A DNA stretch of 46,493 nt from a virus. Within the stretch, counting starts at the first letter, position 1; each line of letters starts with the position of its first letter. A program made the position numbers and the translations under genes. The stretch covers positions 1-46,493 of IMG/VR virus record IMGVR_UViG_3300022707_002337; one strand, 5' to 3'. This document shows, piece after piece, positions 7,350 to 14,448 of the stretch. The notes beneath the pieces are model-generated. The model ran no database searches, was not told the DNA's origin, and worked only from the letters and a program-made list of their open reading frames with translations.

Positions 7350-7568
7350 ATGGAAAAGTTAACTAGAGCTATTGTTATTAAAATGTTCAACTCGCTAACG
7401 ATTGAATTAAATAAATGCAACAAGGATAATAAAGCTAAGTACTCAGCAATGACCAGACTTAAGGGTCATTTACGAGACGTTATGGACAATCAGGGCAGGA
7501 TTAAAAACGGGCGGGAAATGATAGGTAAATTGCAACAACGCTATCAAAAGTGTTATTACGCTAAGTAA
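7350..7568 (+). CDS. small basic hypothetical protein, 72 aa
   Basis: ATG 7350 follows AAAGGAATG. The longer frame to 7251 would run through the terminator hairpins and is rejected. The protein is lysine/arginine-rich, helical and without membrane segments or a recognised family. It lies between two strong hairpins (7281-7331 and 7590-7615), so its expression may depend on read-through. Confidence 0.6.
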   Translation: MEKLTRAIVIKMFNSLTIELNKCNKDNKAKYSAMTRLKGHLRDVMDNQGRIKNGREMIGKLQQRYQKCYYAK

Positions 7569-7589
7569 TAATTATTTAACAACACTAAG

Positions 7590-7615
7590 CATGAGCCAAT
7601 TGACGTTGGCTCATG
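7590..7615 (+). terminator. perfect 10-bp hairpin after 7568
   Basis: CATGAGCCAA and TTGGCTCATG pair exactly around a 6-base loop. There is no T-tract after the stem, so it may be an RNA-stabilising 3' structure or a weak terminator rather than a classic intrinsic terminator. Confidence 0.55.
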
Positions 7616-7646
7616 TAACTAAAATTAAAAAATAAGGGTAAACATC

Positions 7647-7904
7647 ATGCATAGTTCCGCACAAGCTGAAAAAAGCCAATTGGATGTAATTGAAGACAAA
7701 TACGAAGATTTAACTAATAAATACGACATGCTCAATGCCGAATATGCAGCGATTAAAATCATGTTGCTACAAGACCTCCCTAACAAAAAAGAGTTTAAAA
7801 AAACGTGGCAACGTTTTGAGGATTTTAGACACATGACTGCGCAAAGTCTGTATTCGATATTGAGAGATTTACCCAAAAATGAACAAACAAGGGGTGAAAC
7901 GTGA
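7647..7904 (+). CDS. coiled-coil hypothetical protein, 85 aa
   Basis: ATG 7647 follows AAGGGT. Residues about 5-45 have heptad-like spacing of Ile/Leu/Tyr with charged residues (QLDVIEDKYEDLTNKYDML), predicting a short coiled coil. The C-terminal half carries LPNKKEFKKTW. It is the first of a run of seven helical or coiled-coil proteins that continues to 10817. The stop overlaps the next start (TGATG). Function unknown. Confidence 0.65.
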   Translation: MHSSAQAEKSQLDVIEDKYEDLTNKYDMLNAEYAAIKIMLLQDLPNKKEFKKTWQRFEDFRHMTAQSLYSILRDLPKNEQTRGET

Positions 7905-8203
7905 TGACAATGCTGACAATAGATAAGAGGGCCGCTATAAATTTACCGATTGAAGTGCTACTTAATTTAGACGTAGAAGATATGCATGACGAGGCAAAAA
8001 GTGAAATCATACGCCACTTGCAATGTTCGGCTAAAACGGTTTTCGGTATAAACAGTAATGTGATGTGCGAAAATATGTCTCTATGTTCAGAACTCGCTGA
8101 TGTAAAAAGTGAACTTAGTACAGTCAAGACTTCGCACGAAATACTTGAAGCTAAATATAACGCGCTGCAAAACGCACGAACAGGGTCGAATCGTGATGAC
8201 TAA
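7904..8203 (+). CDS. hypothetical protein with C-terminal coiled coil, 99 aa
   Basis: ATG 7904 lies in the TGATG overlap with the previous stop; GGGGTG upstream can serve as the ribosome site. The N-terminal 50 residues look globular (RAAINLPIEVLLNLDVEDM). From about residue 65 onward a coiled coil appears (SELADVKSELSTVKTSHEIL) of the same style as the next gene. The stop overlaps the start of the long coiled-coil protein. Confidence 0.65.
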   Translation: MTMLTIDKRAAINLPIEVLLNLDVEDMHDEAKSEIIRHLQCSAKTVFGINSNVMCENMSLCSELADVKSELSTVKTSHEILEAKYNALQNARTGSNRDD

Positions 8204-9422
8204 ATACAGCAGATATGAAGATCTTAAAGCCAGTTACCAAGTGCTTAAACAATGCTACGACAGTTTACAAATTAAATTTGATGAATCTAAAGATGATCTC
8301 CATGAGATACACAAATCTCATGACGCACTCATTGTTAGGCGTCATAATCTCGTATTTAACTATGAAGAACTTAAAAAAGATTATCGAACCCTTGTTAGCG
8401 CGCATGCCAAATTATGCAATGAATCCGAAGTACGAATTCATTGCGACCAGGACGATGATGCTAAAAAAGCTGAAGATGCGCACGATTTGATTAAAGTTAA
8501 TTACGGTAATCTTAAAAAAGAACATGAAGAACTTAAAAAAGATTATCAAGACCTTGAAAAGGATCATGACAAATTGTGCCATGAATGCGAAGTACGAATT
8601 CATTGCGACCAGGATGATGCTGCTAAAAAAGCTCATGAGCTTGGTAAAATTAAGTACGCGCACGATTTGATTAAAGTTAATTACGAAGACCTTAAAAAAG
8701 AACATGAAGAGCTTAAGAACGAACGCAACATACTAATATGCTGTAGCAATGACAAAAGAGCTGAGCTTGATGAAATACATAGCTTATATAATTCGCTCAC
8801 TGTCAGTCATGATAATCTTAAAAAAGAACATGCAGAACTTGAAAAAGTCTATGCAAGACTCAAAAATGAATGCGATAATATACGCATTCATTCTCAAAAA
8901 AAGATCGACGAATTTAAAAACGCACATCGAAATCTTGAAAATGACCGCTATATGTGGAACGAAAGATATAAGGATCTTGATATTTTATACATCGAGTTGC
9001 GCACCGAAAAAAATATCTTAGTGGAAGAATGCGAGTTTGAAAAAACTCGCCGCGAGCTGCTAAAAGACGAATACAAAAAGATTGTAGATGATTGTGAAAA
9101 TAGAATTCAATGTTGGATTGAAGAGGTTGATGAACTTAAATCGCATAAAGAAAATTATATAAAAGGCGTCAAGAAATCGCGTCACTTTAAATATGATACG
9201 CTTAGATTTAAATACGATAAACTTAAGTTAATAAACGAAACATTGCATCATAATTTATGCACAGCCGATCAATGTATACGTGGATGTAAAAGTGCGCACG
9301 ACGCGCTATTTTTAAGTAAAGAACAGGTGCTAGCGGCTCTCGTGTATATGGAATCTGTTAATAAGTCATTAATAGAAACCAACAATAGACTGTACAAAGA
9401 GGAAAGCAACAATGAAGCTTAA
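8196..9422 (+). CDS. long coiled-coil protein with internal repeats, 408 aa
   Basis: ATG 8196 is chosen because it overlaps the previous stop and follows an AGGG stretch; the upstream extension to 8109 reads the previous gene out of frame. Almost the whole length is predicted coiled coil, with heptads such as LKKEHEELKKDYQDLEK. A segment with SEVRIHCDQDD and AHDLIKVNY occurs twice (about residues 72-114 and 126-174) owing to DNA duplication, and a degraded third copy of the EC..IRIHS motif appears near residue 228. It resembles SMC-like rods or filament proteins only in composition; no ATPase head is present. Likely a structural or scaffolding role during infection. Confidence 0.75.
   Translation: MTKYSRYEDLKASYQVLKQCYDSLQIKFDESKDDLHEIHKSHDALIVRRHNLVFNYEELKKDYRTLVSAHAKLCNESEVRIHCDQDDDAKKAEDAHDLIKVNYGNLKKEHEELKKDYQDLEKDHDKLCHECEVRIHCDQDDAAKKAHELGKIKYAHDLIKVNYEDLKKEHEELKNERNILICCSNDKRAELDEIHSLYNSLTVSHDNLKKEHAELEKVYARLKNECDNIRIHSQKKIDEFKNAHRNLENDRYMWNERYKDLDILYIELRTEKNILVEECEFEKTRRELLKDEYKKIVDDCENRIQCWIEEVDELKSHKENYIKGVKKSRHFKYDTLRFKYDKLKLINETLHHNLCTADQCIRGCKSAHDALFLSKEQVLAALVYMESVNKSLIETNNRLYKEESNNEA
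8409..8716 (+). repeat. internal direct duplication in the coiled-coil gene
   Basis: 8409-8537 is repeated at 8571-8716, about 162 bases on. The second copy carries an 18-base in-frame insertion. Long exact stretches, including the segment encoding EVRIHCDQDD, show the duplication is recent. Both copies keep the reading frame. Confidence 0.85.
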
Positions 9423-9585
9423 ATTAGGATTAGAAGACGTGTTGCCAAAAGGTCATCGCAAGGGTGAGCAAATCGAGGATGTCATTGAAGATGATCCCGA
9501 ACTCATAGCGTATTGGTATGAAAACGATATTGCAACTTTTGATCATGAAGTTATTAAATTACTCGAAGCTAAAAAGATAATATGA
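9412..9585 (+). CDS. small ExoX-C/DUF3820-like protein, 57 aa
   Basis: ATG 9412 after GAGGAAAG overlaps the end of the coiled-coil gene, and its TGA overlaps the next ATG. The pattern LPKGHRKGEQIEDVIEDDPE then IAYWYEND resembles the GKHKGKTxEEVxxxDPxYLxWL motif of the small ExoX-like C-terminal/DUF3820 family found in exonucleases and as stand-alone phage proteins. The family is thought to bind nucleic acid or nucleotide. Alignment by eye only. Confidence 0.6.
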   Translation: MKLKLGLEDVLPKGHRKGEQIEDVIEDDPELIAYWYENDIATFDHEVIKLLEAKKII

Positions 9586-9779
9586 AAAGGCTCGCTAAAT
9601 TGAGAGTATGCGCGTCTTGTGAATGGGTATTTGATGACGGGATAACCTGCCCTAAGTGTCAATTTGGATCATACGGGGCTTATCGTACTCATGGTAAACA
9701 AGCTTACAGATTTAAAATAACACAGAGGCCGTGGTTATCGTGCAAAGCGCGCAGGTATATAGATTACAAGCTGAAATAG
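9582..9779 (+). CDS. small zinc-ribbon-like protein, 65 aa
   Basis: Two CxxC pairs, CASC at residues 10-13 and CPKC at 24-27, separated by ten residues, form a plausible zinc knuckle. The rest is strongly basic (RPWLSCKARRYIDYKLK), suggesting nucleic-acid binding. The start overlaps the previous stop (ATGA). No enzymatic residues are visible. Confidence 0.65.
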   Translation: MKRLAKLRVCASCEWVFDDGITCPKCQFGSYGAYRTHGKQAYRFKITQRPWLSCKARRYIDYKLK

Positions 9780-9815
9780 ATAAATTAAAACCACCAAACT
9801 ATTGGAGTTAATATA

Positions 9816-10148
9816 ATGTTCGGCCTGATGTTCGAAAAGAATTGTAAAGCCTCGCATAGAAGGTTTGACAAAATGTATGTAGCTCTCGCAGATAAAACAG
9901 ATGATTTAGAAAAGTTAGAAAGCCTTATCGGTGCATACAAATTCAAAGGAGAAGCTCTCGCTACTAAAAACAGACGCTTGGAAAACTCATTAAAATGTTT
10001 GAAACTAATAAATGAAGATCTGATAGCAGCTTACACACTGTTACTAAGAGAAAATGAAAATTTAAAATATATAAACAATGAAAGACAAATGGAAGAATTG
10101 AGACTCAAACGCTCGCTCATAGAGGGTATAAAACCATGTTCGGATTAA
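9816..10148 (+). CDS. MFGLMF-family coiled-coil protein 1, 110 aa
   Basis: First of four consecutive genes whose products begin MFGLMF(E/K)K followed by a Cys. TTGGAG lies before ATG 9816. The N-terminal MFGLMFEKNC is a short hydrophobic/amphipathic leader. The remaining residues form a coiled coil with charged heptads (LENSLKCLKLINEDLIAAY). This copy is the longest and most diverged. No known family is recognised; the leader could be a membrane or partner anchor. Confidence 0.65.
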   Translation: MFGLMFEKNCKASHRRFDKMYVALADKTDDLEKLESLIGAYKFKGEALATKNRRLENSLKCLKLINEDLIAAYTLLLRENENLKYINNERQMEELRLKRSLIEGIKPCSD

Positions 10149-10351
10149 TGTTTAAAAAAGATTGCGATTGTCCGCAATTAAAACGGTCGTATCATACGCT
10201 TTGTGTAGATCTAAAAACTATAAGATATGTGAGAGACGAGTTTAAAAAGAAGAACGAAAATTTGATAAGAGAAAATCAAAAATTATTAAAAGAAAACAAT
10301 GATTTAAAATTTTATCAATCACCTGGTTCGTTTTTAAAGGATACAACCTGA
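10136..10351 (+). CDS. MFGLMF-family coiled-coil protein 2, 71 aa
   Basis: Begins MFGLMFKKDCDCPQLKRS, with AGAGGGT before ATG 10136, which overlaps the previous gene by 13 bases. The CDC motif (residues 10-12) could bind metal or form a disulphide. The following 50 residues are helical and charged. It is nearly the same as the next gene over its first 44 bases and highly similar along its length, showing recent tandem duplication. Confidence 0.7.
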   Translation: MFGLMFKKDCDCPQLKRSYHTLCVDLKTIRYVRDEFKKKNENLIRENQKLLKENNDLKFYQSPGSFLKDTT

Positions 10352-10566
10352 TGTTCGGATTAATGTTTAAAAAAGATTGCGATTGTCCGCAATTGGAACG
10401 GTCGTGTCATACACTTTGTGTGCATCTAAAGATCATTAGATATGTGGGAGATGAGTTTAAAAAGGCGAATGATATTTTAATAATTGAAAATCAAAAGTTA
10501 ATAAAAGAAAACAATGATTTAAAAATTCATCAACACCCCGCAATATTTCTAAGGGACGTAAACTAA
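10351..10566 (+). CDS. MFGLMF-family coiled-coil protein 3, 71 aa
   Basis: Tandem copy of the previous gene, with identical length and an identical first 17 codons except late substitutions. AAAGGA precedes ATG 10351, which overlaps the upstream stop by one base. The body differs by scattered conservative changes and ends with a short variable tail (HPAIFLRDVN). Selection has kept the leader, the CDC motif and a central KENNDLK motif. Confidence 0.7.
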   Translation: MFGLMFKKDCDCPQLERSCHTLCVHLKIIRYVGDEFKKANDILIIENQKLIKENNDLKIHQHPAIFLRDVN

Positions 10567-10817
10567 TGTTCGGATTAATGTTTAAAAAAAATTGCGATTG
10601 TGACGGCGCGCATTTAGAATATACTGAACTTCTTGCTGAGTACAATCATGTTGAACACTTAAGAAGTTCGCTGGCTAGGCAACTTGTCCGTTACGAAAAA
10701 AATATAAATAAGTTGCTAAGATCTATTAAAGATTCGAAGCGAGATATTAAAGAATTAGACCAAAACGCACATGAAGAAATTAATCGTTTGAAACAAGAAA
10801 TTAAAGGTATGCGATAA
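10566..10817 (+). CDS. MFGLMF-family coiled-coil protein 4, 83 aa
   Basis: Shares the leader MFGLMFKKNCDC with its neighbours, but the remainder is a different coiled coil (KNINKLLRSIKDSKRDIKEL), so the leader is joined to a new body. AAGGGA precedes ATG 10566. The stop overlaps the start of the DUF2800 nuclease gene (TAATG), placing the family in one operon with replication genes. Confidence 0.7.
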   Translation: MFGLMFKKNCDCDGAHLEYTELLAEYNHVEHLRSSLARQLVRYEKNINKLLRSIKDSKRDIKELDQNAHEEINRLKQEIKGMR

Positions 10818-12013
10818 TGTATAAACTACGTCCAAGTGCCGCCGATAGATGGACAGTTTGTCACGGATCGGAACGCCTCATTGCAAAACAAAATGTCACT
10901 GAAAAGTCGCAACTATACACACATGAGGGGACGGTCGCTCACATGTTATGTGAAACAGCACTCAGTAAACGTATTGATCCCAGTGAATTTTTAAATAATG
11001 TTTACTTATCGGGCGGTTTTAAAATTGTAGCCGACCAAGAAATGATCGATGCCGTTAAAGTTTATGTTGATTATATTTTAAATGATATTGTCAGAAACTA
11101 CAAAAAGGAGCGTGTTTATTTTATAGAATCTTATGCGTCACTTGAACCAATGGGTGTCGGTGGATTGAAAGGTGGTACAGCTGATTTTAAATCAATAAAT
11201 CGTGAGTATAAAATAATACATATTGTGGATTATAAACACGGTAAAGGTATTGCTGTTGAAATCGAAATGAACAAACAATTGTTATTATATGCATTGGCAG
11301 CATTGATAAAAGAAGATCCCCGACACACTCAAAAATGGAGAATAGTTTATACGATAGTGCAACCTAGAGCTATCCATCGCAACGGCCCGATACGCACATC
11401 AGGAATGACATCAGCATGTTTACATCAATGGTTCGATGACGTCATCAGACCAGCAGCTAAGTCCGTCAACAGCGTTGACGCGATATTACACCCATCAGTA
11501 ACGACTTGTCGCTTTTGTACGGTATCAGGCGATTGTACGGCTCAAAATGCGAATACATTAAATGCTTTGGCATTAGATGGTAACAACATGCCAATTGAAC
11601 CAAATCTATTAACAACTGCCCAGAAAAAATTTATCATGGAAAATCTAGATATGATAAATGGTTATCTTAAAAAAGTGAAAAATAAAGTACATGCGGAAAT
11701 GCACAGAGGATCAACAGCGTACGATGGCATATTAAAATTAGTCAAGAAAAAATCAAATAGAGTCATTAATAACTACGCACTTGACCCTGACTTGTCTGAG
11801 CTACTAGACCACATTGAGGAAGCTGAATTTTTAACAAAAGTTCCTAGAAAATTATCAGAAATTGAACGTAATCTTAAAAAAGTATTGGACAAAAAAGACA
11901 CCGTTATAGTTATGAAATCAATAACTCATAAACCAGACAATGGGCTGACTGTTGCATCACTGAAAGACACACGCAAAGCGTGCAGCATAGACCCCGCCGC
12001 AGATTTTAAATAG
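10817..12013 (+). CDS. DUF2800 PD-(D/E)XK nuclease, Cas4/AddB-like with Fe-S cysteines
   Basis: 398 aa. DUF2800 proteins are phage-encoded RecB/Cas4-superfamily nucleases found in replication modules. Visible features are RLRPSAADRW-type opening, HEGTVAH at about 36-42, GGTADF with D123, VDYKHGKG with D138 and K140, and the helix NKQLLLYAL. C15 together with C231, C234 and C240 (CRFCTVSGDC) gives the one-plus-three cysteine set that holds a 4Fe-4S cluster in Cas4 and AddB nucleases. It lies upstream of the DUF2815 SSB and polymerase, the usual context. AAAGG precedes ATG 10817. It likely processes DNA ends for recombination or replication. Confidence 0.85.
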   Translation: MYKLRPSAADRWTVCHGSERLIAKQNVTEKSQLYTHEGTVAHMLCETALSKRIDPSEFLNNVYLSGGFKIVADQEMIDAVKVYVDYILNDIVRNYKKERVYFIESYASLEPMGVGGLKGGTADFKSINREYKIIHIVDYKHGKGIAVEIEMNKQLLLYALAALIKEDPRHTQKWRIVYTIVQPRAIHRNGPIRTSGMTSACLHQWFDDVIRPAAKSVNSVDAILHPSVTTCRFCTVSGDCTAQNANTLNALALDGNNMPIEPNLLTTAQKKFIMENLDMINGYLKKVKNKVHAEMHRGSTAYDGILKLVKKKSNRVINNYALDPDLSELLDHIEEAEFLTKVPRKLSEIERNLKKVLDKKDTVIVMKSITHKPDNGLTVASLKDTRKACSIDPAADFK

Positions 12014-12024
12014 GGAGTAGTGAC

Positions 12025-12216
12025 ATGAGGCAAGACGAATTTATCAGTGCCAGTAACATGTCTAAAATTAGCATAGCGCTTGGGGTTTTACGTACAATCG
12101 TACCGGACGAAACTAAAGGGGGCGTCACGTTCATTGAGTGCGATATGCTGATACAGGCATTGGCAGAAATAGAAGAGCGTGTGGCGCTCTATACAATAGA
12201 TCGACTGAGCAATTGA
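12025..12216 (+). CDS. small hypothetical protein, 63 aa
   Basis: ATG 12025 follows AGGGAG. The protein looks fully helical apart from GGVTFIECD; no cysteine pair, membrane segment or known family is seen. It starts 11 bases after the nuclease stop and precedes a small Cys-containing gene, so it belongs to the same transcript. Confidence 0.6.
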   Translation: MRQDEFISASNMSKISIALGVLRTIVPDETKGGVTFIECDMLIQALAEIEERVALYTIDRLSN

Positions 12217-12226
12217 GAGGTCCATC

Positions 12227-12514
12227 ATGGGTATTATATATAGCATAGCTTGCAAGACATGCAAAGTAACGAGAGATTTGGATAAATTCTCTTCTAGCGA
12301 AATTGGAACAAAAGTTTTTAATAGAGATGACGCGATGATGTTCGCTGAAAAAATGAAACATGAGTCTTTTCGAGCGGGGCTTCTGATTTCATTTTTAGCA
12401 ATACACAATGGTCATGACTGTATATTTTTTGATGAGTACACATCGTTAGAATCAAAGTTGAACCCTCATCATGATCACAATAATTTTGTACAAGACCATA
12501 ATTTTTGGAAATAA
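12227..12514 (+). CDS. small CxxC and His-rich protein, 95 aa
   Basis: ATG 12227 follows GAGAGG. Residues 9-12 are CKTC, and the C-terminus is His-rich (HHDHNN), so metal binding is possible. The ACKTCKVTRDLDK opening resembles small phage zinc-ribbon proteins. The segment FRAGLLISFLAIHNGHDC has a hydrophobic stretch. Function unknown. Confidence 0.6.
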   Translation: MGIIYSIACKTCKVTRDLDKFSSSEIGTKVFNRDDAMMFAEKMKHESFRAGLLISFLAIHNGHDCIFFDEYTSLESKLNPHHDHNNFVQDHNFWK

Positions 12515-12529
12515 ATTAAGAGGTTCATC

Positions 12530-12766
12530 ATGTTTAAAGTTATATACCATGCGTCTGTGCTGTCGTATTTAGCTGTGACGGTGTCATTATCTTACGGATT
12601 ATATAGCATGAGTTGGGAAAGTATGAATGCCGTATTAAATTGCATATTATACTATTTTTTATCTAACTTTATTTTAATATCAATATTGTATATCAGAAAT
12701 TGGCCCGTCGATAGATTTAAAAATAAAGACGTAATTCAAGATGAAATTCAATGGGATCGTAAATAA
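12530..12766 (+). CDS. small membrane protein, 78 aa
   Basis: AGAGG precedes ATG 12530. Two hydrophobic segments are visible: about residues 8-27 (VLSYLAVTVSLSYGLYSM) and about 38-58 (CILYYFLSNFILISILYI). A charged C-terminal tail follows. It opens a run of five small membrane proteins. Candidate roles are superinfection exclusion, holin/antiholin or membrane anchoring of replication, none shown by sequence. Confidence 0.65.
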   Translation: MFKVIYHASVLSYLAVTVSLSYGLYSMSWESMNAVLNCILYYFLSNFILISILYIRNWPVDRFKNKDVIQDEIQWDRK

Positions 12767-12767
12767 T

Positions 12768-12869
12768 ATGATGGGAATACGACGAAAAGATATACCATTA
12801 TTGATACTTATGATAGTCATTGGCGCGGGGGTTCCGTTTATATTGATCGCGCATCTTTTGGGAATATAA
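12768..12869 (+). CDS. single-span membrane microprotein, 33 aa
   Basis: ATG 12768 lies immediately after the previous stop. A basic start (MMGIRRKD) is followed by one hydrophobic span (IPLLILMIVIGAGVPFILIA) to the C-terminus. No clear Shine-Dalgarno is present, so it may rely on re-initiation. Short length keeps confidence low, but its position in a tight chain of similar genes supports it. Confidence 0.45.
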   Translation: MMGIRRKDIPLLILMIVIGAGVPFILIAHLLGI

Positions 12870-12872
12870 ATT

Positions 12873-13010
12873 ATGAAATCAAATGATGACGAAATTGGAC
12901 CAAGTAGCTTGCTTGTACTGCATTTACTGTTTGTAGCAGTAATGATTGAAGCGTTAATTGTGATGGACATGATAATTTTAACGGTAGGTAGCGCGTTGGG
13001 AATAATATGA
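12873..13010 (+). CDS. single-span membrane microprotein, 45 aa
   Basis: Starts three bases after the previous stop. An acidic N-terminus (MKSNDDEIGP) precedes a long hydrophobic segment (LLVLHLLFVAVMIEALIV) reaching to the end. The TGA overlaps the next ATG (ATGA). Charge distribution is opposite to the preceding microprotein, so they could pair in the membrane; this is inference. Confidence 0.45.
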   Translation: MKSNDDEIGPSSLLVLHLLFVAVMIEALIVMDMIILTVGSALGII

Positions 13011-13147
13011 AAAAATTTAAAGGAACATTTTGGGGTGATGAGTTAAACATATTTGATAAAATATCCAATATAACAGTAGCGGTTATTGTAACTCTGGGGT
13101 GTATTATAATCGCACAACTTATAGCAGCCCAGCCATTATTTGCATGA
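13007..13147 (+). CDS. single-span membrane microprotein, 46 aa
   Basis: ATG overlaps the previous stop. The first 22 residues are polar (MKKFKGTFWGDELNIFDKI), followed by a transmembrane segment of about 20 residues (ITVAVIVTLGCIIIAQLIAA). A possible in-membrane Cys is present. Function unknown. Confidence 0.45.
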   Translation: MKKFKGTFWGDELNIFDKISNITVAVIVTLGCIIIAQLIAAQPLFA

Positions 13148-13193
13148 ATATAGCATTTATTATAATTGGATGTAAAACGGTGTAATATAAATT

Positions 13194-13487
13194 ATGAATC
13201 TACCACAAATGTACTTGATAAAATATATTTTCGATAACACTGATAAATTACCAGAATCAGAACATATTTTTATATACGATATGTACCACACTGATACGAA
13301 TTATATATTATCACAAGACGAAATGAACAAGCTCAACGGTTATTTAACCGAATTACAAAAAACCCAAAGACCGATTTACACAGAAACCAATCGCGTGGTT
13401 GATCGATGTGCAATAGGATTTTCTATAGTGACGGGTTCTATACTGATATGCATGGCTATTTACAAAATATTTTTTAAACCAATGTAA
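13194..13487 (+). CDS. C-terminally anchored membrane protein, 97 aa
   Basis: Residues 1-70 are soluble, acidic and tyrosine-rich; residues about 74-93 form one hydrophobic span (GFSIVTGSILICMAIYKIFF), giving a tail-anchored topology. No strong Shine-Dalgarno precedes ATG 13194. Last of the small membrane genes before the SSB gene. No known family. Confidence 0.6.
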   Translation: MNLPQMYLIKYIFDNTDKLPESEHIFIYDMYHTDTNYILSQDEMNKLNGYLTELQKTQRPIYTETNRVVDRCAIGFSIVTGSILICMAIYKIFFKPM

Positions 13488-13519
13488 AACGATTTAACAT
13501 TAAACTAAAGGAGTAAGTA

Positions 13520-14107
13520 ATGACAAAAGTACTATTGAAAGACGTTAGATGCACGTATATATTTTTAAAAGAGCCGCGTGATGGTAAATATGGTTTGCAA
13601 ATCATACAACCAAAAAATCACCCACAAGTGCCCTTACTTAAAAAGATGATGAAAGCTGTATTAATCGATGAGGTTGGGGAAAAGATGGCTAGTAAGAAAG
13701 GGAAATTCCGTAACCCATTACGCAACGGCGATGAAGAACGCGACGAAGAACACTATGAAAATGCATACTTTATGAATGTGAGTAATAAGGACAAGCCCGG
13801 TGTGGTAGATCAATACGGAGCTACAATACCCGATAGTAAAATACAAGAGATATGTTTTTGGGGGGCAATGTATCATGTATCAATTGACGTTTATTATTTT
13901 AAAGGTGGAGTTAGTGAGGACGGCAAACCGTACCCTGGTGGAATAGGTGCTGGATTAAATAATGTTATGTTTCGTAGCGAAGCCGATAAGTTAGGTGGTA
14001 GGGTGATTGTACCCGCTGAAAATGAATTTGCCAACTATGCAGACGCTTCGGATAAAGACGATGGCATCGATGATTTCGATGACGACGATGATGATATTTC
14101 GTTCTGA
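13520..14107 (+). CDS. DUF2815 single-strand DNA-binding protein
   Basis: 195 aa. DUF2815 proteins are phage single-strand DNA-binding proteins with a gp2.5-like OB fold. The conserved start (DVRCTYIFLKEPR), the AYFMNV segment near residues 91-96, the Y-G-VS-DVYYF strand and the glycine-rich GGIGAGLNNVMF loop are visible. The C-terminus is a run of Asp ending in Ile-Ser-Phe, the acidic tail used by SSBs to contact replication partners. AAAGGAG precedes ATG 13520. Pairing with DUF2800 and a polymerase is typical. Confidence 0.88.
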   Translation: MTKVLLKDVRCTYIFLKEPRDGKYGLQIIQPKNHPQVPLLKKMMKAVLIDEVGEKMASKKGKFRNPLRNGDEERDEEHYENAYFMNVSNKDKPGVVDQYGATIPDSKIQEICFWGAMYHVSIDVYYFKGGVSEDGKPYPGGIGAGLNNVMFRSEADKLGGRVIVPAENEFANYADASDKDDGIDDFDDDDDDISF

Positions 14108-14134
14108 TAATTTTTATTATAAATTATAAATTAT

Positions 14135-14167
14135 GAATTATCGCTCTGTTTGACGGGGCGATAATTC
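14135..14167 (+). terminator. 10-bp hairpin after the SSB gene
   Basis: GAATTATCGC and GCGATAATTC pair exactly with a 13-base loop that starts TCTGTTTGACG. An AT-rich stretch but no clean T-tract follows. It may partly terminate or stabilise the abundant SSB message before the polymerase operon. Confidence 0.6.
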
Positions 14168-14198
14168 AATTAAATTAAATTTAATTGAGGATTTTAAA

Positions 14199-14447
14199 AT
14201 GAAAATGACAGAAAAAGATGAACTTTTTTATTTTATTGACGAATACAAATCGCATTTTAAAGACATAATGCAAGCTACATTTAAAACTAAAGTCCTCGCT
14301 GACATTGAAAGACTTAAGTCACTTTGTGAATCACATAAAGACACGGCATTGACGGTTTACTATAATATAAAACAACGGGAGGCCGATGAAGTTAAAGAGA
14401 AAATGAAATTTGAGAAGGCAATGCGTATAATAGGTGAGAGTGATTAA
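14199..14447 (+). CDS. small charged helical protein, 82 aa
   Basis: TTGAGG precedes ATG 14199. The whole product is predicted helical and highly charged (KQREADEVKEKMKFEKAM near the C-terminus). It ends one base before the polymerase ATG and probably shares its transcript. No family recognised. Confidence 0.6.
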   Translation: MKMTEKDELFYFIDEYKSHFKDIMQATFKTKVLADIERLKSLCESHKDTALTVYYNIKQREADEVKEKMKFEKAMRIIGESD

Positions 14448-14448
14448 A

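Noticed and set aside
8412-8705. 97-aa hydrophobic-looking minus-strand frame
   Set aside because: It is the antisense of the Lys/Glu-rich repeated coiled coil, so Phe/Ile repeats arise automatically; not a membrane protein.
9740-9811. 23-codon GTG frame between the zinc-ribbon gene and the MFGLMF family
   Set aside because: Short helical peptide overlapping the previous gene with only a poor ribosome site; not enough support.
13144-13185. 13-codon frame starting in the ATGA overlap after the third membrane microprotein
   Set aside because: Too short and without a ribosome site.
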